Origin: JBNKDD01 sp050288085
GTDB lineage: Bacteria > Chloroflexota > Anaerolineae > Aggregatilineales > UBA3940
DNA length: 9,457 nucleotides
Reading direction: 5' to 3'
NCBI GenBank assembly: GCA_050288085.1
Contig: JBNKDD010000221.1
Span: 1 to 9,457 of the forward strand
In this document: in pieces, positions 1 to 6,903 of the stretch
Position numbering within the stretch: the first letter of the stretch is position 1
Layout of the letters: the number at the start of each line of letters is the position of its first letter
The notes under the pieces: generated by a model
What the model was told of the DNA's origin: nothing
The model's input: only the letters and a program-made list of their open reading frames with translations
Database searches by the model: none
Program-made: the position numbers and the translations under genes

Positions 1-31
1 CTCAACCAATTGGTACCAATATGATCGATCG

Positions 32-58
32 GGGCGCAGCATGCTGCGCCCTTTCTCC
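32..58 (+). terminator. Hairpin, probable intrinsic terminator of a plus-strand gene left of the window
   Basis: Positions 32-51 are a perfect 20-nt palindrome, GGGCGCAGCATGCTGCGCCC, giving a GC-rich stem. On the plus strand it is followed by TTTCTCC, a modest U-rich tract; on the minus strand it is followed by CCGATCG, which is not U-rich, so plus-strand use is preferred. In frame 1 a TGA at 22-24 sits 7 nt before the stem, so bases 1-24 could be the last codons of an upstream plus-strand gene, but seven codons are too few to test. The U-tract is imperfect, and the hairpin may also help end minus-strand transcripts from the zinc-finger gene. Confidence 0.5.
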
Positions 59-146
59 TTCCCTCTAACTACTTCGCTAGAATCCTCAGACTCACATGTG
101 TTGTTTATATATCTCGTTGGTGGCCCGCAGGGCCGGAGGAGGGTGA

Positions 147-188
147 CTGCCGGATCAAGGCCTGCTCGATCAGGTGTAGGTCTTGATC
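147..188 (-). pseudogene. Remnant of a cytidylyltransferase C-terminus (duplicate of the end of the GT2 fusion gene)
   Basis: Read on the minus strand, these 14 codons encode DQDLHLIEQALIRQ. The last residues of the GT2/cytidylyltransferase protein (codons 447-460, positions 455-496) are DHDLHLIEQALIRR. The two DNA segments agree at 37 of 42 bases by hand count. The remnant lies 9 nt downstream of the zinc-finger stop codon and in that gene's frame, with no start codon of its own, and the frame closes at TAA 105-107. It is best read as the surviving tail of a second cytidylyltransferase-type gene whose body was lost or replaced, or of a duplication that left the zinc-finger gene between two copies of the same end. 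It is unlikely to be translated alone. Confidence 0.6.
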
Positions 189-197
189 TGGCCGGCA

Positions 198-443
198 CTA
201 AGCAGGAATCCAGCCGGTTCCCTGGCAATCATCGCAATCTATTAGCGGGCCGTCGGCGCGTGGGTCGGTGCCTGAAGCCTGGATATTGCCTGTTCCCTTA
301 CAAACGCCGCACGGCTCATCTGTTGCTGCCAAGTGCCCTGTGCCCATACATAAAAAGCAGATGGCGAGCACGCCCAACCCCTGGCAGGCAGGGCACGGAA
401 TCCTGTCACCGGTATTGTCGTCAGTTTCCCCTGTCAAATTCAC
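198..443 (-). CDS. Small DnaJ-type (CXXCXGXG) zinc-finger protein
   Basis: This 81-residue protein is almost entirely a DnaJ central-domain-like zinc finger. Four CXXCXGXG motifs are visible: C17/C20 (CPACQGLG), C29/C32 (CFLCMGTG), C45/C48 (CGVCKGTG) and C70/C73 (CDDCQGTG). In DnaJ such motifs pair to bind two zinc ions and help hold unfolded clients. There is no J domain, no C-terminal substrate domain, no signal peptide and no membrane segment, so it is not a DnaJ chaperone. It starts at GTG 441-443, which shares one base with the TAG stop of the upstream GT2 gene (TAGTG), implying translational coupling; no separate Shine-Dalgarno is needed. The coupling suggests a role next to the glycosyltransferase, perhaps as a zinc-dependent folding or binding accessory, but that is inference. 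Family assignment by motif is firm; function is unknown. Confidence 0.8.
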   Translation of the reverse strand: MNLTGETDDNTGDRIPCPACQGLGVLAICFLCMGTGHLAATDEPCGVCKGTGNIQASGTDPRADGPLIDCDDCQGTGWIPA

Positions 444-1834
444 TATGATGTCTCCCGCCGAATCAACGCCTGCTCGATCAGGTGCAGGTCGTGATCGGAC
501 TTGATCTGGTAGCGGAGGTGGTTGGGCATCACGACATGCCCGATCCGCTCGCCGTAAGTATCCTCCGGGGTGATGGTGTCCCGCCAGGCGGCCTTGATCG
601 CGCCGTTATCGACGTACAGGGCTTCACGCTCCAGGCGGATGTGCTGGTGCATCCCCCGGTTGATCGGCACCAGGCCGTGCCGGGCGTGGATATAATGCAG
701 CCCATAATCCTCATAGACGCTGAGTACGCTGTCCACCGGGTGGAGCATCAGGGTGTCAATCGCGGTGGTGATGTGATCGGCGGTGCGTAGGGGCGAGTGG
801 ACACTCAAGACGGCGACGGCATCGGGATAATAATCGTGGTCGTCTTCGAGCAAATTGACGGTGTAGGCGATCACCTGGCTGAGCCGGGCCCGCGTCCCTG
901 ACAGGTCATCCGGTCGGCGCAGGGCCAGCACATCCGGGTAATTTTCCTCAACGTAGCTGACCACCGCATCGTCGTCCGTCGCAACCACCACCCGGTCGAT
1001 CAACTCGACCTTCAGCGCTTCGTCGAGGGTGTAGTTGATCAGGGGCTGTCCGGCCACCTCACGCAAGACGATGTTGGGCAGGTGCTCGTAGGTGTTCTTG
1101 GCCGGGATGATGCCCAGTACACGCGGTTTGGCGTCACCTTGCAGGCTTTCGACGACATCGCGTTTGATGCGCTGGCGGGTGGCAAGTAGCTGGCTGTTGT
1201 CGCGGGTCAGGTTGTTGGCGTGCTGGCGATAATAAAACAGCGGCGTGCTGACATTGCCGACCTGATAGCGGTTGGTGAATCGCAGCCATAAATCCCAGCC
1301 ATCCTGCCGGTCGTAGGTTTCGTTGTAGCCGCCGAGGGCCTTGAGGTTGCGCTTGCGGACCATCGTGCAGGCTCCGTGAGCGGGTAAATCCAGCAGGTCA
1401 ACTTCCGCCCCGATCCGCTTGCGATCCTCGACGCCCAGCATATCGCCCTCGGCATTGATGTAAAAGTAATTCGGATAGACCAGGCCCACATCAGGGTTGC
1501 GGTCGAGGTAGGTCGCCATGACCAGCAGGGCGCTCTCGTCGAAGTAATCGTCGGCGTCCAGCCGGATGATGTAGCGGCCCCGTGCTTCCTTGAGGGCGAG
1601 GTTGGCGCAGGCGGTCAGGCCCTTGCCGGGCTGATGCGAAAAGGCCCGCATCCGGTCGGGCTGTTGTGCGGTATAACCCTCCATGATGGCGGTGCTGTTG
1701 TCTTCCGAACCATCGTCGATCAGCAGCAGTTCCCAATCATCGTAAAGCTGGTTGATCACGCTCTCGACGGCCTGGGGTAGATAGCGGGCGTAGTTGTGGC
1801 TCAGGATATAGACGGTAACGGCTGGCTTGCTCAT
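443..1834 (-). CDS. GT2 glycosyltransferase fused to a degenerate CMP-sialate-synthetase-like domain
   Basis: This 463-residue protein has two parts. Residues 1 to about 225 form a GT-A family 2 glycosyltransferase: N-terminal VTVYILSHNYARYLPQAVES, the nucleotide-binding LLIDDGSEDNS (37-47), the DXD metal motif in RLDADDYF (91-98) and the acceptor-side QDGWDLW (177-183). Residues about 237-460 resemble acylneuraminate cytidylyltransferases: IIPAK (242-246), GQPLINYTLDEAL (262-274), RVVVATDDDAVV (281-292), DNGAIKAAW (409-417) and DHDLHLIEQAL (447-457). The signature nucleotide loop (ARGGSKGxPxKN in active enzymes) is replaced by AKNTYEHLPN, so the arginine, glycine turn and lysine that hold CTP are missing. 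The second domain is therefore probably not a working synthetase; it may bind a CMP-sugar or be structural. The ATG at 1834 has GAGGT about 9 nt upstream. The TAG stop overlaps the zinc-finger GTG. The donor sugar cannot be read from sequence. Confidence 0.88.
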   Translation of the reverse strand: MSKPAVTVYILSHNYARYLPQAVESVINQLYDDWELLLIDDGSEDNSTAIMEGYTAQQPDRMRAFSHQPGKGLTACANLALKEARGRYIIRLDADDYFDESALLVMATYLDRNPDVGLVYPNYFYINAEGDMLGVEDRKRIGAEVDLLDLPAHGACTMVRKRNLKALGGYNETYDRQDGWDLWLRFTNRYQVGNVSTPLFYYRQHANNLTRDNSQLLATRQRIKRDVVESLQGDAKPRVLGIIPAKNTYEHLPNIVLREVAGQPLINYTLDEALKVELIDRVVVATDDDAVVSYVEENYPDVLALRRPDDLSGTRARLSQVIAYTVNLLEDDHDYYPDAVAVLSVHSPLRTADHITTAIDTLMLHPVDSVLSVYEDYGLHYIHARHGLVPINRGMHQHIRLEREALYVDNGAIKAAWRDTITPEDTYGERIGHVVMPNHLRYQIKSDHDLHLIEQALIRRETS

Positions 1835-1836
1835 AG

Positions 1837-1865
1837 TTGCGGAACCTCAAGAATGTGGGCATTAT
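1837..1865 (+). promoter_or_regulatory. Candidate promoter for the glycerophosphotransferase-like gene
   Basis: TTGCGG (1837-1842) and CATTAT (1860-1865) are separated by 17 nt, matching the consensus -35 and -10 at three and four positions. A start of transcription near 1872 would place the AAGGAG at 1893-1898 and the TTG at 1906 in a short leader. It shares the AT-rich core ATTATA with the opposite-strand promoter. Matches are modest, so this is tentative. Confidence 0.3.
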
Positions 1866-1889
1866 ACGTCAAGCAACAATGTCAAACAA
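1844..1889 (-). promoter_or_regulatory. Candidate sigma70-type promoter and RBS for the GT2 fusion gene
   Basis: On the minus strand a perfect TATAAT lies at 1866-1861. With a 17-nt spacer a weak -35, TTGTTT, lies at 1889-1884. Transcription would begin near 1854, leaving a leader of about 20 nt that contains GAGGT (1848-1844) ahead of the ATG at 1834. The -10 is strong and the -35 matches at only three bases, so the assignment rests on the -10, position and leader fit. It overlaps the candidate promoter for the divergent plus-strand gene, so the two could exclude each other. Confidence 0.45.
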
Positions 1890-1905
1890 GAAAAGGAGCC
1901 TTATT

Positions 1906-3189
1906 TTGCCTGATCGACCAGCGCGGATCGCCGTCATTGCCACCAAAAATATTCGAGAAAATCCATTTCGCGACGTGAACCTGACCAGGGCTTTCAAAGC
2001 CAGGGGCGTGGAGGCGACGCTGGCCTTGCTGGGGCCGCGGTTAAGCGCATTTGGCTACGCTGCTGAAGATGTCAATGCTCCACTCCTGGCCCAGGATCAA
2101 GTGACCTGGGTGAACAGCCGGGGCGATTATACTCGCCTGATACAGCAGGTCGATGCGGTGTTGCTCGGATTCTGGAAGAACAATAAACCACTTGTCCGGT
2201 TGGCACGGGCTTATGGCAAGCTGGTGATCGAGTACGACTCGGTCAGCGGGATGGATAACCTGACGTTTGGGGGACATGCCTCCCTGTTCAAGGGGCCTTT
2301 TCTGCGCCGTCTCACCGAAACCAATTACCGGGAACGCTACCCTGACATGCCCTTTGTGTCAACCGGATCGCCTGCTCACGATCTCCCTGAGGGTACGCCT
2401 CCACTGCCTGATCGCGAGGCATTTTGCCAGCGTTACAACCTTGACCCACAGCGCAAGATCGCGGTTTTTTTCCCAAAAGGAATCAAGCTGTTTGAAGAGA
2501 AACTCTATATGTGGTTCAAGGACAAGGGTGCTGAACATAATACCTGGTATCTCGACCGGTATGATGCGATCTGTGAGTCAGTTCGCGAGGCCGGGATGAA
2601 CCTGATTTTGAAGCTGCACCCCTCGGCCTATGCATCCTACCGAACCCATCGTGATCTGGAGTATGAGTTCTGGGAAAAGTATCCCTGGGCCGCGACCCTT
2701 GACCCGGATGATACCTATGCCTGCTATGCCCACGCCGATGTAGGGATCAGCATTGTCAGTCACAGCGCATTGGACCTTGGCTATTTTCGCCGCCCGTTTA
2801 TCTATGTTGATATGGATCAAGCCCCTTTGCCATCCCTGCTGGATGAGAATATGGCGATAGGCCGATGCCCTCTCCCGCCCGGCCCATCTCGCCAATGGGA
2901 CAGCGGCGAGGTCGAATCATGGCGGCCATACTTTCCAAGCTGGGTGGGGGCTGCCTGCCGTGCGGATCAACTGGCCGACCTGCTGACCAGTGGTGATTAC
3001 GACGATCCTGACCAAACCCATTATGACCGGTTCATTGAGGAGTTCTGGTACCGGGATGATGGCAAATCGTCAGAGCGGATCGCTGACTATACACTTAATG
3101 CATTAGACGGATACCGACCGCGCATGAATTATCGACAGATTGCCCGGTTAATGTGGCAGGGCTGGCGGCAGCAGTCTCAAGAGCCCTGA
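1906..3189 (+). CDS. CDP-glycerol glycerophosphotransferase-like GT-B transferase
   Basis: I start this gene at TTG 1906 because AAGGAG (1893-1898) sits exactly 7 nt before it; in-frame starts at ATG 1879 and TTG 1837 lack such a site and 1837 falls in the promoter region. The product is then 427 residues. It has a GT-B-like two-lobed layout. The C-terminal half carries marks of the CDP-glycerol:polyglycerophosphate glycerophosphotransferase group: a strand and loop IAVFFPKGIKLFEEK (about 185-199), LILKLHPSAY (about 233-242) with the family HP pair, then DADDxY-like DPDDTYACYAHADV (about 266-279) and GISIVSHSALDLGYFRRPFI (about 280-299), which resembles the 'S-S-D-x-x-x-x-x-P' donor-phosphate site. 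Family members move glycerol phosphate, ribitol phosphate or sugar phosphate onto wall or capsule polymers. No signal peptide or membrane helix is evident, so it probably acts at the cytoplasmic face. The exact substrate is unknown; a related UDP-sugar GT-B enzyme is the main alternative. Confidence 0.75.
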   Translation: MPDRPARIAVIATKNIRENPFRDVNLTRAFKARGVEATLALLGPRLSAFGYAAEDVNAPLLAQDQVTWVNSRGDYTRLIQQVDAVLLGFWKNNKPLVRLARAYGKLVIEYDSVSGMDNLTFGGHASLFKGPFLRRLTETNYRERYPDMPFVSTGSPAHDLPEGTPPLPDREAFCQRYNLDPQRKIAVFFPKGIKLFEEKLYMWFKDKGAEHNTWYLDRYDAICESVREAGMNLILKLHPSAYASYRTHRDLEYEFWEKYPWAATLDPDDTYACYAHADVGISIVSHSALDLGYFRRPFIYVDMDQAPLPSLLDENMAIGRCPLPPGPSRQWDSGEVESWRPYFPSWVGAACRADQLADLLTSGDYDDPDQTHYDRFIEEFWYRDDGKSSERIADYTLNALDGYRPRMNYRQIARLMWQGWRQQSQEP

Positions 3190-4766
3190 GCAGAACTCTG
3201 CTGCGTCAGCCTTTGAATCCGCAGCTTAATAAATCCCCTGACTCTTTTGAGATACCAGTGCAGCATTTGGGCCAGCCAGACCAATTTATAGGGTAGTTGG
3301 CTTTCCTTTAAGACAAAATCGCCAAGCCGATAAACCGGCGGACTTGCTAAGAATCGCAGAAGACGACGGGGTATCCACCTGGTATTTACCATGTCATAGA
3401 GCATCTTCAGGTAGGTGCGCATCTCTATCGGATTTTTATACCATGAGCGGTATTGAATGGGGTCGTCCTCGCTGATGAGCCCGTCTTGAATAGCCCGGTC
3501 GGAAAGTACACTGCCAGGGAAAAAGGTCAGATGATACTGCCCGATGCTGGCAGGCATCTTGATCCTGGTAAGCCACCGGAATGATTCAAGACTCTCTTCC
3601 GGGCTTTCGTAGGGGTTTGAGAGGATAATATCGAAGCCCGGCGGATGTATTTTGTACTCTTGTGATACCTCAATCAGGAGGTTTGCTGCATCAACTACCT
3701 TTTGGGGTGGCGTTCTGCGGTTGAAGATTTCGTAGAGTGTGTGTTCACTCAGGCTCTCTATACCCATCCCAAAGCTGAGACAGCCTGCTTCACACAACAT
3801 GACAATTTTGTCGCGCCGGACATTAAATGGGTGGCCGAGAACCCGGAACGGATATTGACGGCCTACTCGATCAACATATTTTTCGCAGAATTCATTGATC
3901 CAGTCCATATTGTGAGTCAGGAACGTATCATCGCTAAAGGAGATAACATCGATCATATCGCCGTGAGCAGCGATGACCTGCTCTAATTCCCTGATTACGT
4001 GTTCAACGCTCCGGCTCCTGAAGGGATGGAGTTTCTTATCCTGCGACCCGATAGAGCAGTAGGAACAGGTATACGGACAACCCCTCCCGGAAACTGTTTT
4101 ATAGGGAACCAGATTACGTGTCTGGCCGTGAGGGTCTGAATATTTGCCTTGTAAGTCTGGGTAGGTTTCCGGGGTGAGTTCGAATACTTTCTCCTGCCCG
4201 GCCAGCGCCAGAACGTAGAAATGGTCTTCAAAAGAAAAGTCCAGTGGGGGATAACTGTCCAGGTCGGTGATAGCCGGTCTGAACTCTGTTGAGATGGTTT
4301 TTCCATCACGCAGAAACACAATCCCCGGAATGTGATCCCAACTTCCACCACTTTCCAGCGCATTGACAATGTCCAGCAGGGTATCTTCCCCATCGCCAAT
4401 GCACACCAGATCGGCGTGTTCAAGGCAGGATTGAGGTGACATGGTGGCGTGTATGCCACCCCAAATGACCGGCTTGCCAAGCTTGTTTCTGATATGGGCA
4501 GAGACTTCCGTTAATGGCTCATGGAATTGAGCCAGGGTAGAGAAGCCAACCAGATCGCTATCACTAACCAGATCTCCGATAAGCCCGTTGAGTTTATCGG
4601 AAGCCTCAAAGCGAGCATTGCGGGCATATTGGACTCTGCCCTTGATCGGGATCATATTGGGGACGAATATCAGGCGTGTCTCGTGGCCTTTGGAACGTAG
4701 ATACGATGATAAGACACGGGCTCCGACTGAGGCCGATTCGGTTGGAACGATCAGACTTATCTTCAC
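3177..4766 (-). CDS. B12-binding-domain radical SAM protein
   Basis: The start chosen is GTG 4764-4766, with GGAG (4775-4778) 8 nt upstream; a GTG at 4773-4775 would add three residues but overlap that site. The product is 529 residues. Residues about 1-160 form a Rossmann-like cobalamin-binding-type domain, with VGFSTLAQFHEP, KPVIWGGIHATMSP and DLVCIGDGEDTLLD, the usual pattern of this superfamily; no DXHXXG cobalamin histidine motif is evident, so cobalamin binding is not assured. The radical SAM core follows with CPYTCSYC (C230, C234, C237), the CX3CX2C 4Fe-4S ligand motif, then EESLESFRWL-type helices to about 430. The C-terminal hundred residues are basic and hydrophobic and may contact membrane. 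Members methylate, cyclise or otherwise modify sugars, lipids or peptides; the substrate is not predictable. It lies 28 nt after the fusion gene, so likely one operon, and overlaps the convergent gene's end by 13 nt. Sampled lines look lower in GC (about 50%) than neighbours (about 57%). Confidence 0.88.
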   Translation of the reverse strand: MKISLIVPTESASVGARVLSSYLRSKGHETRLIFVPNMIPIKGRVQYARNARFEASDKLNGLIGDLVSDSDLVGFSTLAQFHEPLTEVSAHIRNKLGKPVIWGGIHATMSPQSCLEHADLVCIGDGEDTLLDIVNALESGGSWDHIPGIVFLRDGKTISTEFRPAITDLDSYPPLDFSFEDHFYVLALAGQEKVFELTPETYPDLQGKYSDPHGQTRNLVPYKTVSGRGCPYTCSYCSIGSQDKKLHPFRSRSVEHVIRELEQVIAAHGDMIDVISFSDDTFLTHNMDWINEFCEKYVDRVGRQYPFRVLGHPFNVRRDKIVMLCEAGCLSFGMGIESLSEHTLYEIFNRRTPPQKVVDAANLLIEVSQEYKIHPPGFDIILSNPYESPEESLESFRWLTRIKMPASIGQYHLTFFPGSVLSDRAIQDGLISEDDPIQYRSWYKNPIEMRTYLKMLYDMVNTRWIPRRLLRFLASPPVYRLGDFVLKESQLPYKLVWLAQMLHWYLKRVRGFIKLRIQRLTQQSSAQGS

Positions 4767-4794
4767 TGTTGGCACTCCACAAAACTTTGTTGTT

Positions 4795-6807
4795 CTATAA
4801 TGCTTCGATATCTTCTGCCGCGATTTGAAGCGGCCCAGTTGGGAATACGGCTACCGACGCCTCGCTGCCGTGTTTAGCCTTGAGCCAGTCGAGCAGCGGC
4901 AGCCAATCATGGAACAGCCTGACGCTGGGCGGGTAGATGCCAATCATATTTGGCTGGTAGAGGTTCGGGGAGTAGAAGGCCACATCTCGACCGTTCAGAA
5001 TATCGGCGAACAGGCCGTGCTTATCCCGCCGGACAAACAGCGGCGCACCCGGTCCAAACAGGCCATGTGTCCCCACCCCATGCGACGACTCGGTGACGAA
5101 TACCACTGTTCCCCCCGGTTTGACGATCAGGCGCTCCGGGTTCTGGCTGGTCCAGACATTGAGCGAGTTAAGGGCCTGGATCAGTTCGGTATCCTTCGGG
5201 AAAGCGTTAAAGATCGCGATGTCGTTCTGGTAAGCTACCTCGGTGCGATAAACCTGCTGGGCGACTTCCGCTGCTGCCAGAAAGACGGCTTCCGGTTCCC
5301 CGGCGAAGACAGCCGATGTTTCGGCCTTTGAATTTGAAACGGTGTTGACCAGCCAATCCAGCCCGGCGATCCGGGCGGCTTCTTCGATCTCGTCCCGGCG
5401 GGTGTTGCCTTTGACCTGGCCCGTCCGCCCGACTAAGCCACTGATCACCGGTTTGTGGTTGCGGTGGACGGTCTCAATTCCGGCCAGCCCCGGCATAATG
5501 ATCTTGCCGCCGCCGCTGTACCCGGCAAAGGCGTGTGGGCTAAGCATCCCGACCGCGATCTTGAGATCGGCCTCGGCGTAGTCCTTGTTGATCTCAACCG
5601 GCGTACCATGCGAGGTTTCGCCGACGGTGACGACGTTTTGATAGGCAGAGTGATTGTAGACCCTCACCCGCTCCAATACGGCCTCGCCCAGCTTCTTGAT
5701 CAAATCTTCGCGGATCAGGGGGCGATGGGTTCCCAGGCTGATAACGATGTAGACCTGCTCATCGGCGATGCCTGCCGCGTTCAGATCGTCGAGTAGGGTG
5801 GGGACGATCTGCCAGGTTTCGGTGGGACGTTCCAGGTCATCGACGGCAATACAGACTTTGAGATCGCTGCCGTGTTCGGCGGCTTTGCTTCGGGCCAGTT
5901 CAACCAGGGTCGGCCCGGCGACCGGTTCCCGCAGCGCCTTAACGATGGCTTCCCTGCCAATGGAGGGGGCATCGTCCATGCCGCACATTTTCACATCCCA
6001 GGTTGGGGGGATTGCCAGGTGTTCGATACGGCTGCCATGCCACATCCCCATCCGCAGGCTGACGGCGTGCTTAGGCCGGACATGGGACAGATCACGCTGG
6101 CTCAGGTAGTGCGCTGCATTAAGCAGGTCAAGCTCGGTATCGACGTTGGCGCTGCGCTCCAGGGGCATGATGTGCGGGCGGCTGTCGGGTGAACCAAAGC
6201 GCACCCCGTGAATCATCAGCATGTCGCGGCGCATGGCGTAGATCGAGCCGTTGCGGATGTAAGCATAGGGCTCAATCATCTGGCGGGGGAGGTGTGGTTC
6301 CTCGACGCAGAAATCAACGATCCGGTCATCAACGATCTGTTTGGCGCGGGACGGGTGGTGATCTTCTAACCGGCTGACTCCGATGACCGATTCAGCATTG
6401 GTTTCGATCAGCTTGTCGAGCACCGCGTCAATATCCTCAACTGTCTTGAGCGGGTTAGTTACCATCAACTCGATGATGTAATCGTATTCCCGGCCTTCAT
6501 CTTCTTCAGCCCAGGCGGCGGCGTGACGCACCGCACCGGCGCTCAGGGCCGTATCTTTAGCTAACTCGGCAGGCCGCCGGAATGGGGCTTCTGCGCCGTA
6601 AAGCTCGGCAATGGCACGAATCTCATCATCTTCTGTGGAGACAATCAGCCGGGAGATGCGGTCACTTTTCAGGGCTTCACAAATGGTGTAAGCTATCAAA
6701 GGGTGACCCATCACAGGCCGAATGTTCTTACGTGGCACGCCTTTTGAGCCTCCCCGTGCTAAGATCACACCCAGGATACGTGGTGATGTAGGTTTCAAAT
6801 TTGTCAC
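4795..6807 (-). CDS. Fusion of CMP-sialate-synthetase-like cytidylyltransferase and LarA-type nickel-pincer racemase/epimerase
   Basis: This 670-residue protein joins two complete enzyme modules. Residues about 10-240 are an acylneuraminate cytidylyltransferase: ILARGGSKGVPRKNI (15-29) is the intact CTP loop, with RLIVSTEDDEI (53-63), NPLKTVEDID (118-127), RNGSIYAM (185-192) and NVDTELDLL (221-229). Residues about 250-670 match the LarA/DUF2088 family in length (about 420). Visible LarA landmarks are DDLERPT (323-329), LGTHRP (358-363; H361), PHAFAGYSGGGK (424-435; H425, K435) and NH (450-451; H451). The spacing H425-K435 (10) and K435-H451 (16) equals that of H174, K184 and H200 in Lactiplantibacillus plantarum LarA, where K184 carries the nickel-pincer cofactor. 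LarA relatives racemise or epimerise alpha-hydroxy acids by hydride transfer. LarB, LarC and LarE for cofactor assembly are not in the window. Starts at GTG 6805-6807 with AAAGAG just upstream; first gene of the minus operon. Domain calls are strong; substrate is unknown. Confidence 0.9.
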   Translation of the reverse strand: MTNLKPTSPRILGVILARGGSKGVPRKNIRPVMGHPLIAYTICEALKSDRISRLIVSTEDDEIRAIAELYGAEAPFRRPAELAKDTALSAGAVRHAAAWAEEDEGREYDYIIELMVTNPLKTVEDIDAVLDKLIETNAESVIGVSRLEDHHPSRAKQIVDDRIVDFCVEEPHLPRQMIEPYAYIRNGSIYAMRRDMLMIHGVRFGSPDSRPHIMPLERSANVDTELDLLNAAHYLSQRDLSHVRPKHAVSLRMGMWHGSRIEHLAIPPTWDVKMCGMDDAPSIGREAIVKALREPVAGPTLVELARSKAAEHGSDLKVCIAVDDLERPTETWQIVPTLLDDLNAAGIADEQVYIVISLGTHRPLIREDLIKKLGEAVLERVRVYNHSAYQNVVTVGETSHGTPVEINKDYAEADLKIAVGMLSPHAFAGYSGGGKIIMPGLAGIETVHRNHKPVISGLVGRTGQVKGNTRRDEIEEAARIAGLDWLVNTVSNSKAETSAVFAGEPEAVFLAAAEVAQQVYRTEVAYQNDIAIFNAFPKDTELIQALNSLNVWTSQNPERLIVKPGGTVVFVTESSHGVGTHGLFGPGAPLFVRRDKHGLFADILNGRDVAFYSPNLYQPNMIGIYPPSVRLFHDWLPLLDWLKAKHGSEASVAVFPTGPLQIAAEDIEAL

Positions 6808-6865
6808 AATAGCTCTTTCACTTAGGCTGAGTTTATATATCAGGCTATAATTTTAGAATAACGCC

Positions 6866-6894
6866 ATTATATCAATGTCTTTCGGTGATGCGAA
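6866..6894 (-). promoter_or_regulatory. Promoter of the cytidylyltransferase-LarA / radical SAM operon
   Basis: On the minus strand TTCGCA (6894-6889) and a perfect TATAAT (6871-6866) are separated by exactly 17 nt, four of six and six of six matches to the sigma70 consensus. Transcription would start near 6859, giving a leader of about 50 nt before GTG 6807. This is the best promoter match I found in the window. Confidence 0.55.
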
Positions 6895-6903
6895 AACTAA
6901 AGG

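Noticed and set aside
41..448. Plus-strand open frame opposite the zinc-finger gene
   Set aside because: It is antisense to the zinc-finger gene, begins inside the palindromic hairpin, and its translation shows no recognisable domain; the minus-strand frame has four conserved zinc motifs.
5342..6192. Several plus-strand open frames over the fusion gene
   Set aside because: They are antisense to conserved LarA and cytidylyltransferase codons and carry no recognisable motifs.
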